64,000 nt of DNA, taken from JADLHS01 sp964553795. GTDB lineage: Bacteria > Verrucomicrobiota > Verrucomicrobiia > Limisphaerales > JADLHS01. Of the stretch, positions 58,021 to 64,000 are shown in pieces. The DNA lies in the NCBI GenBank assembly GCA_964553795.1, contig CAZKMR010000002.1, positions 1-64,000 of the forward strand. The letters run 5' to 3'. The position numbers were made by a program, and so were the translations under genes. A model generated the notes under the pieces. That model was not told the origin of the DNA and made no database searches. It was given only the letters and a program-made list of their open reading frames with translations. Numbering within the stretch: position 1 is the first letter of the stretch; every line of letters starts with the position of its first letter.

Positions 58021-58847
58021 GATGGGAAATTATCCATCGCACGGAATACCAATACCAAGCTTCGGTGCGAGACAGTTTCAATGAAGCGCGGTTGCAACCG
58101 TTTTCGGACGAATGGCAGACGGTGGAGCATTTTCTGCTGAAAGTCTTGCCGGCGGCGCGATTGCGGCATCATTACGACTTTTATTCCAACGTGGTGCATC
58201 ATTTCGAAATCACCGAACCGCACAGCAGTTTGTTGGTGGAAAGCCAGTTGTGCGTCGCCACCCAACCGCGTCCGGTGCTGGCGGCGACCGAAACGCCGTG
58301 GCCGTTGGCGCGCATCGGCGAAGCCGCCCGCGAAACCCGGGTGTTTGATTTTTTACAGGAAAGCCGGTTTGTGGAGTTGTCGCCTGAGGTTTGGCGGCAG
58401 GCGATTGACGCTACCACGGGCGTGACCGACACATGGCAGGCGGCGTTGGCCTTGATGCGATTCGTCCACGGCGCATTGAAATACGAACCGAACTCCACTT
58501 CCGTACACACCCATGCGCGCGACGTGCTGCGTGACAAACGCGGCGTCTGCCAGGATTTCGCGCACGTGATGTTGAGTTTGTGTCGCGCCGTGAAAATTCC
58601 GGCGTTGTATGTCAGCGGATATTTGGCGACGGAAATTGCCAACGCCACGCACGCCTGGGTGGAAGTGTTGATCCCCGGGGTCGGCTGGCGCGGCCTGGAC
58701 CCGACGCACAACTGTCAGCCGGATGAAACGTACGTAAAGATTGCCGTGGGGCGTGATTACGCGGACGTTGCCCCGCTGACCGGGCAATACAAAGGCACGA
58801 CCGATCGGCGGATGGAAGTGCGGGTTAGCATAAAACAGTTGATGTAA
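58017..58847 (+). CDS. transglutaminase-like protein (copy 3)
   Basis: 276 residues, last gene of the coupled six-gene series. N-terminal MRWEIIHRTEYQYQASVRDS, core triad Cys178 (RGVCQDFAHVMLSLC), His212 (ATHAWVEVLI) and Asp228 (RGLDPTHNC), ending KGTTDRRMEVRVSIKQLM. Same family as the preceding gene and the N-terminal domain of the DUF2126 fusion, so three transglutaminase-like domains occur in one operon. No signal peptide. A 50-base gap, without clear terminator, separates it from the PEPCK-like gene, which may therefore be part of the transcript. Confidence 0.92.
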   Translation: MRWEIIHRTEYQYQASVRDSFNEARLQPFSDEWQTVEHFLLKVLPAARLRHHYDFYSNVVHHFEITEPHSSLLVESQLCVATQPRPVLAATETPWPLARIGEAARETRVFDFLQESRFVELSPEVWRQAIDATTGVTDTWQAALALMRFVHGALKYEPNSTSVHTHARDVLRDKRGVCQDFAHVMLSLCRAVKIPALYVSGYLATEIANATHAWVEVLIPGVGWRGLDPTHNCQPDETYVKIAVGRDYADVAPLTGQYKGTTDRRMEVRVSIKQLM

Positions 58848-58897
58848 AGCAATCGCGGGCTTGTTCACCAAAACCAATTAATCTATCAAGAAACGCT

Positions 58898-61800
58898 ATG
58901 GTTGATTCGATTGTCCCTGGAATTGACGCGGGCCTCACGCCCGCGCAACTCACGTCCTATATCAACGTCAAACTCGCCCTGCTCGGCTGTCAGCCGGTGC
59001 CGGTGGCGGGCGAAGCGGATGCGACCGATCTCGTGTCGGCGTTTGCCGCGCAATATCAGGAGAAGGACCGGTTGCTGGGCCAATACTTGTGCCCGGCGGA
59101 TCAACGCATCCAAACCTTCCTCTACGATTATCTGCAGGACGTGCCGGTGCCGCGTCTGCCACTGCGAACCTTTACGCTGGATCGCGCCGGCCTGGCCCGC
59201 GTGCTCTCGATACCGGTGGATCGCGATGAATTTTCCTCGGACATCATCACGTCGTATCGGGTCAAACAAGGCGTGTTGCACAATCCCAAAAGCGATCGTC
59301 GCACCACGGCCGGAATTTTTCACGTGACCGAAGGCGGCTTGCCGATTCCCGACGACAAACTCGGCGTGCCGAAACTCACCTTCGCGCGCATGCTGGCGCT
59401 GGCATTGAATCCGCCCAAGGAACTGATGCGCCTGCCTTTCACCTCCACACAAAAGAACCCGGCGGAGTGTTTCGTATCGCTGTTGCTGCGACCGATGGTG
59501 TGCCCGGAAGTGCCCGGCTTCACGCCGAAGAAAACGATGGAGGTGCGCTTCTTTGCTCCGGGCAACATGGTGAGCAATCTGGATTTTGTGGAGAGCATCT
59601 TCGGCAACGCGGGCGATCCGTTGCTGCCGGAGAACGATGCCGGGCTCGATACCGAACATTGGACCGGCCACACGGGTTGCGTGATTCTGGCGCCGCATCT
59701 CGTCCGCACCACCAAGAAAGCCGTCGGGCTGCCGCATTGGAACGACGCCACCGAACGCCAACGGCGCGACGGGATGTGTTGGAAGGAGGAAAACGAACTC
59801 TACAACAACGGCACGGCGTTCAAGCTCACGTGCCGGGACGAGCATGGCGTGGTCGTCACCATTATCGCGGACAACTATTTCGGTTACTGCAAGAAAGAGG
59901 TCAAAACGCAGCTCAGCTATGCGGCGAATCTCTTCGGCCTTTGCGAAGAAGAACACGCCGGTGGCGCGCTGGCGTTTCCGGCGTATGACCTCGGCGAAGA
60001 ATTCAGCGGCGACGTTCACGTCAAACGCCTCGGCCATAACATTGAAGAAGTGTTCTCGCTTTACGGCGATTTGATGGACATCAAGCCCGAAGGTTACGCG
60101 GTGGACAAAAAGCACCCCGAGATCATTTACGTGCCCGAGTACGCGCGGTTTGATTTGCATGATCAACGCGTCCACTGGACCAACGCCAAGGGCGAACACG
60201 CCATCAAACTGATGCCCCAAAACACCTACGTCCGGCCGTCGGGTTACAAAGTCCGCATGGAAAAACCCGCCGGCTTCGGACGCGCTTGGCGGCTGGTGGG
60301 AATCACTGCGGAAGGTTTGCTTTGTCACAAACCCTGCACGGTTTCCGGCGGCGGCAAATCCGAAATTTCCAAGCCCATCACGGATGCCATTCTCACCGGC
60401 CCCGTGTTTGTGGCCGATTTGAAAGCAGATTTGGACAAGGTGGCGAAACTCATTGACCACGATTATTCCGACCGCTTCAAAGACCCGAAGCGCCAAGACG
60501 AGCGCGCCGTGCTGTCGGCCGAACGCTCGCTCGGTTCGGTCATCAAGCTGTTGACGCCGGACGAACGCGATTACACCTACGAATACAACACGTGGTTGGA
60601 CAAAATCCCGCAATACATCAAGGAACTCGTCTTCGTGATCAAACGCCACTATCAACCCGAATGGGGCCAGAACTGGCGCGAACATTTCAGCGTGGACATC
60701 ATCAACGGCACGCCCGCGAACGAGTTGAAGTGCGACAACCGCAAACTCGTCACCACCCATTTGCGCGTCGGTTTCGATGACGACGGCGCGTGGCGCACCT
60801 TCGGGCTACGCAAAGATTTTTATCCAGCCCTGAAGATTCAGGCCGAAGATGACATCACCGCTTCCGTAGTGGTTCCGCGCGACCAGTTGGCCCACGTGCC
60901 CGAACATGTAAATGGGCAATCAGTGAAGTTCGTCCAGAACTGTGAGCGCCGGTTGTTCCAACGTCCCGACGACGCCATTCATCGTGGTTACGACAAGTTG
61001 ACCGAACGCGATTTTTCCCGCCCGGACAATTTCTTTTCCAACTACGAACCGTTGCCGTGTTCGTTGGCCAAGGAATTCATGGAAGACGCCATCGGCTTCA
61101 ATCAATACACCGAACCGATGCAACGCATCATCCGCGACGCCGCCACCGCGACCTCGGGTTACTTCGTTTGCACAGCCAATCCCCGTCTCGTGGACGGGAA
61201 ACCCAGCAAAAATCCGCGTTACCTGCAAATCCGGCCCGATCTCTTGACGCCGCGGGAAGTGCATCTGGCCGAAGTGGGAGCGCGCCTGCGCCGCCGCATC
61301 CCGTTGACGCAGCCCGTTTACAATCCCGTCGCCGCCGTATTGCCGGGGCGCCGGAACAATCCGCCCGATAAGGGCATTCGTTCGCTCGCCGTGTTCAATC
61401 CGATTCACTATTTCGAGTTGCCGGAATTGTTCATGGAATTCATTTGCAGCATGACGGGCAAATCGCCCTCGACGACTGGGGCCGGTTCGGAAGGTGCGTT
61501 GACCAAAGGCCCCTTCAATGCGTTGCCACCGATCATGGACTTGAACAATGCGCTGGTGGCGTTCCTGCTGACGGGTCACAACGGATTTGTCACGGCCGCT
61601 GGTTACGTCGGGCCGCATTTCCGCGTGGACCACGACATCAGCCTCATCGTCCCCGAAGTCTGGTGTCATCTCGATCCCCAGGAACGCGACCCGAAGTTTC
61701 TCATTGAGAATCACTATCTCGACCGATGTGAAGATTTCGAGCACAAGGGCAAAAAGGTGCTGGCCAGCCGGCTTGGGTACCGGATCAACATTCGTTTCGT

Positions 61801-62326
61801 CCACTACTTCTTCGGACGCGTGTTCAATCATCCGCACGCGGTCTTCACGGATGCGATGCTCAAGCCGGAGTTGCAGGACATGGACGTCTTTGTTGATGGC
61901 ATGGAAAACATCATCACCACACAAAAGCGCGTCGCGCAGATGTATTTCAACGACGGTAGTGTGAAACAGGCGTGTCCACCCTTGCAGGCGCTCTTGCACA
62001 TAATGTTGCACGACCAATGGGAGGGCAAAGGCCTGGAACATCCCGAGGTTCGGAAATTGTTCACCCGGGACAGCCTGCTTGCGAGCGATTGGTATGCGGA
62101 GCGACTGAAAGCGAAACAAACCGTGGATCGCAAACTCTGGAAACGGCACGCCGATTACCTGGACAAATTTCTCAAACGTCCGACGCATGCGGACGAAGCC
62201 ACCCGCCTGGATATTGCCACCCGGTTGACGGCGGCGCGCGCCATGCTGGCGACGGTGGAGTCCGCGGACTATCTTGAAAAGTTGTCGGGCACGTTGGGGG
62301 CCGAACCGGTGGACGCGTATTTATGA
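58898..62326 (+). CDS. probable PPi-dependent phosphoenolpyruvate carboxykinase
   Basis: 1142 residues, a length typical of the PPi-type PEPCK known from Propionibacterium and Entamoeba and found in other bacteria. I recognise it mainly by size and by the stretch ELPELFMEFICSMTGKSPST + TGAGSEGALTKGPFNA with LPPIMDLNNALVAFLL, which resembles lobe 2 of that enzyme, including the Ser/Thr/Gly-rich phosphate-binding part. No signal peptide or membrane segment. The reaction would be oxaloacetate + PPi to PEP + phosphate + CO2, or the reverse. If wrong, this is an unassigned large cytoplasmic protein. Together with ppdK it points to PPi-linked carbon flow. Confidence 0.65.
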   Translation: MVDSIVPGIDAGLTPAQLTSYINVKLALLGCQPVPVAGEADATDLVSAFAAQYQEKDRLLGQYLCPADQRIQTFLYDYLQDVPVPRLPLRTFTLDRAGLARVLSIPVDRDEFSSDIITSYRVKQGVLHNPKSDRRTTAGIFHVTEGGLPIPDDKLGVPKLTFARMLALALNPPKELMRLPFTSTQKNPAECFVSLLLRPMVCPEVPGFTPKKTMEVRFFAPGNMVSNLDFVESIFGNAGDPLLPENDAGLDTEHWTGHTGCVILAPHLVRTTKKAVGLPHWNDATERQRRDGMCWKEENELYNNGTAFKLTCRDEHGVVVTIIADNYFGYCKKEVKTQLSYAANLFGLCEEEHAGGALAFPAYDLGEEFSGDVHVKRLGHNIEEVFSLYGDLMDIKPEGYAVDKKHPEIIYVPEYARFDLHDQRVHWTNAKGEHAIKLMPQNTYVRPSGYKVRMEKPAGFGRAWRLVGITAEGLLCHKPCTVSGGGKSEISKPITDAILTGPVFVADLKADLDKVAKLIDHDYSDRFKDPKRQDERAVLSAERSLGSVIKLLTPDERDYTYEYNTWLDKIPQYIKELVFVIKRHYQPEWGQNWREHFSVDIINGTPANELKCDNRKLVTTHLRVGFDDDGAWRTFGLRKDFYPALKIQAEDDITASVVVPRDQLAHVPEHVNGQSVKFVQNCERRLFQRPDDAIHRGYDKLTERDFSRPDNFFSNYEPLPCSLAKEFMEDAIGFNQYTEPMQRIIRDAATATSGYFVCTANPRLVDGKPSKNPRYLQIRPDLLTPREVHLAEVGARLRRRIPLTQPVYNPVAAVLPGRRNNPPDKGIRSLAVFNPIHYFELPELFMEFICSMTGKSPSTTGAGSEGALTKGPFNALPPIMDLNNALVAFLLTGHNGFVTAAGYVGPHFRVDHDISLIVPEVWCHLDPQERDPKFLIENHYLDRCEDFEHKGKKVLASRLGYRINIRFVHYFFGRVFNHPHAVFTDAMLKPELQDMDVFVDGMENIITTQKRVAQMYFNDGSVKQACPPLQALLHIMLHDQWEGKGLEHPEVRKLFTRDSLLASDWYAERLKAKQTVDRKLWKRHADYLDKFLKRPTHADEATRLDIATRLTAARAMLATVESADYLEKLSGTLGAEPVDAYL

Positions 62327-62365
62327 CCACGAACGCGTTCAGGCGGTTCGCCAATTGAGCATGCC

Positions 62366-63205
62366 ATGAATGTGATTAACGGTCGCGGAGGATTGCCGCT
62401 GGTGCAGATTCAAACGCCGTGGAGCACGGCGGAAATTTATCTGCAGGGCGCTTGCGTCACCCACTTCGAGCCGCACGGCGCGCCCCCGGTGCTTTTTCTC
62501 AGCGAGAAGAGCCGCTTCCAAAAGGACGCCGCCATTCGCGGCGGCATTCCCATCATCTTCCCGTGGTTCGGTAAACCCGCCGGTCGCGCGACGCAACACG
62601 GCTTTGCCCGCGTGCGTGAGTGGGAACTGGTCGAGGTCAGCAAACAAAGTGACGGCAGCGTGATCGCCCATTTCAGTTTCCCGCCGAGCGCCGAATTACG
62701 CTCCATCCCGGTGGATTACTATGTGACCGTGAGCCGCACGTTGACCGCCGAATTGGTGGTCACGAATTATTCCGGCCGCGACTTCCCTTTCGAGAATTGC
62801 CTGCACACGTATTTCCATGTCGGCGACATCAGCCAAACCAGCGTCACCGGATTGCAAGGCGTGGAATATCTCGATGCGCTGGCCAATCGCACCCGCACCC
62901 GGGAAGCCAACGATGCCATCCGCTTCACTGGTGAAGTGGACCGCATCTATCTCAATACGCCGCACACCGTGAAAATCCACGATGCCGCCCTGCGCCGCGT
63001 GATCGAGGTGGAAAAAGAGAACTCACTCGCCACGGTGGTATGGAATCCGTGGATCGCCAAGGCGCAAGCCATGAGTGATTTTGGCGACCGGGAATATCTG
63101 CGCATGGTTTGTGTGGAATCGGGGAACGTCGCCGAAAATCAGATCACGCTTGGCGACGGACAAGAGGCGCGATTGAAAATACTGCTGCGTTCCGCTCCCT
63201 TGTGA
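62366..63205 (+). CDS. glucose-6-phosphate 1-epimerase-like mutarotase
   Basis: 279 residues, the size of the YeaD branch of the aldose 1-epimerase family. Visible marks: TPWSTAEIYLQGACVTHFEP, GGIPIIFPWFGKPAGRATQH + GFAR, the His-containing FENCLHTYFHVGDI and VVWNPWIAKA with the acidic DFGDREY. It interconverts alpha and beta anomers of hexose-6-phosphates. It follows the PEPCK-like gene by 39 bases on the same strand, so both may be co-transcribed and serve central carbon metabolism. Confidence 0.9.
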   Translation: MNVINGRGGLPLVQIQTPWSTAEIYLQGACVTHFEPHGAPPVLFLSEKSRFQKDAAIRGGIPIIFPWFGKPAGRATQHGFARVREWELVEVSKQSDGSVIAHFSFPPSAELRSIPVDYYVTVSRTLTAELVVTNYSGRDFPFENCLHTYFHVGDISQTSVTGLQGVEYLDALANRTRTREANDAIRFTGEVDRIYLNTPHTVKIHDAALRRVIEVEKENSLATVVWNPWIAKAQAMSDFGDREYLRMVCVESGNVAENQITLGDGQEARLKILLRSAPL

Positions 63206-63218
63206 GGGCAAGCATGCA

Positions 63219-63701
63219 CTAAGCGAGTGGAGCAACCGGGGGCTTCTCCTTCAACGCCGAAAAATTGCCCTTCTCGCAACACGCCACAAATCCTTCGGTC
63301 ACGCTTTTGAGTTCCTCCCAACGCGCGCGAATCGTCTTCGCTTCCTTCGGCGAAATCTCATTGTCGCCCGCGGCCATCGCAATTACCGCCAGCAAGTCGG
63401 CGAACTCCTGCACGATTTCATTGGTCGCTGGAATCAGAAAATCCGGATGCGGCTTGTGGTTCACCGGATTCAAAATGAAGAAACCACCGGCCCGCTCGCA
63501 AATCCATTGCACGATGCGCCGGTCGTTCGTGCTGCGCAGCAATTGCTCGATCCGATCCAGCGGATTTACCGCGCCGCTGCCGTCGCCTTCATCCGGCTCG
63601 GACCATTTGTAAATCATGGAGAGCGAAAGATTCAGGTCCCCCGCGACCTGTTTGGCGCTGGTCTTCTGAATGACCTCGCGCAGGAGTTCGTGCGATTGCA
63701 T
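63219..63701 (-). CDS. phage CII-like regulatory protein
   Basis: 160 residues from the ATG at 63699-63701; an in-frame Met seven codons upstream is less likely. The first part, HELLREVIQKTSAKQVAGDL + NLSLSMIYKWSEP, looks like a helix-turn-helix with a phage CII/DUF family layout. A region with RIVQWICERAGGFFILNPVN and a helical C-terminal part (VQEFADLLAVIAMAAGDNEI) follow. No phage genes surround it, so it is more probably a domesticated cell regulator than prophage. Convergent with the mutarotase gene, divergent from the pilus/secretion ATPase gene. Confidence 0.65.
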   Translation of the reverse strand: MQSHELLREVIQKTSAKQVAGDLNLSLSMIYKWSEPDEGDGSGAVNPLDRIEQLLRSTNDRRIVQWICERAGGFFILNPVNHKPHPDFLIPATNEIVQEFADLLAVIAMAAGDNEISPKEAKTIRARWEELKSVTEGFVACCEKGNFSALKEKPPVAPLA

Positions 63702-63806
63702 GGGCGCACTGTGGGAAACCACGCCGCGAATGGCAACTGGGAAATACCGTGAGGAATCTCAACACACTCGGTCGAACCTCAGGGCCGACAAACGATTAAC
63801 CCAATT

Positions 63807-64000
63807 ATGCTAACCAAGGATTCTCAGGCGAACAACGCCGCGCCGGCGGAAACCGATGCCGCGACCGCGTTGCTCACGATTGTGCGTCAGGCGATTCGCG
63901 CCCGCGCCAGCGACATTCACCTCCAGAGGCGCGGCGGTTCTGCGGAAGTGTCCTTTCGGCTGGACGGCGTGTTGACTCCCATTACCACCCTGCCCGCGCC
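63807..64000 (+). CDS. GspE/PilB/PilT-type ATPase, N-terminal fragment cut by window edge
   Basis: About 64 codons are present, starting at the ATG at 63807. After a flexible head of about 20 residues the PAS-like N-terminal domain of secretion/pilus ATPases is recognisable: ALLTIVRQAIRARASDIHLQ, then AEVSFRLDGVLTPITTLPA. The ASDIH motif and FRLDGVL are characteristic. The motor drives assembly or retraction of type IV pili or type II secretion. Walker motifs are outside the window. It could work with the minor pilins at 41.9-44.7 kb. Confidence 0.85.
   Translation, partial: MLTKDSQANNAAPAETDAATALLTIVRQAIRARASDIHLQRRGGSAEVSFRLDGVLTPITTLPA

Noticed and set aside
58886..60760. 624-residue minus-strand frame opposite the PEPCK-like gene
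   Set aside because: Composition is that of an antisense shadow of a GC-rich gene (His, Arg, Val-rich, no motif), and the plus-strand gene has firm support.
60920..62188. 422-residue minus-strand frame opposite the PEPCK-like gene
   Set aside because: Same reason: antisense shadow without recognisable domain.
63219..63701. Prophage suggested by the CII-like protein
   Set aside because: No integrase, structural or lysis genes are near; the neighbours are ordinary metabolic and pilus genes.

Overview
The window reads as a chromosomal segment of a Verrucomicrobiota bacterium, probably of the Pedosphaera/Limisphaera kind. This is inferred from the planctomycete-verrucomicrobial type of microcompartment locus, the long intergenic palindromes, the moderately high GC and many lineage-typical hypothetical proteins. 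No rRNA gene, CRISPR array or intact prophage was seen. Both ends cut genes: an aldehyde dehydrogenase on the left and a pilus/secretion ATPase on the right.

1-6.8 kb: a bacterial microcompartment (BMC) operon runs leftward: pduL, two BMC-H shell genes, ackA, a third BMC-H, a BMC-P vertex gene and a CoA-acylating aldehyde dehydrogenase. A divergent DeoR-type regulator and a sugar-type oxidoreductase follow. Together these suggest conversion of an aldehyde to acyl-CoA, acyl-phosphate and acid plus ATP inside a shell, as in fucose/rhamnose compartments. Four of the five gaps between shell or enzyme genes hold a large hairpin, and a two-gene HNH endonuclease cassette of opposite orientation splits the operon.

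6.8-16 kb: a leftward ABC-2 exporter operon of GldG-like type, a short sigma-70 factor, and a thioredoxin unit controlled by an Rrf2 regulator with two matching operator palindromes. 16-25 kb: lysine 6-transaminase with aminoadipate-semialdehyde dehydrogenase, a TlpA-like lipo/periplasmic redox protein, an ATP-cone/uridine kinase fusion, phosphatidylserine decarboxylase and a large FAD/Fe-S 2-hydroxyacid dehydrogenase. 25-39.6 kb: Nudix hydrolase, UDP-glucose dehydrogenase, TPR membrane protein, outer membrane barrel, TlyA, NAD kinase, LacI regulator, pseudopilin-like protein, a 34-residue basic protein, a SecD-like lipoprotein, M23 peptidase, GluQ-RS, pectinesterase with a DUF4861 protein, PlsY, GpsA, a 56-residue ribbon-helix-helix protein and ThrH.

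39.7-48.1 kb: a membrane protein with two response-regulator modules lies below three pilus minor-pilin genes, followed by pyruvate phosphate dikinase and tRNA-Met. 48.5-58.8 kb: the most unusual block is a tightly coupled six-gene operon with two circularly permuted ATP-grasp proteins, two alpha-E domains and three transglutaminase-like domains, one fused to a putative DUF2126 amidoligase. It looks like a duplicated, partly fused amide-bond-forming system of unknown product. 58.9-64 kb: a very large protein resembling PPi-dependent PEP carboxykinase, a hexose-phosphate mutarotase, a phage CII-like regulator and the start of a GspE/PilT-type ATPase.
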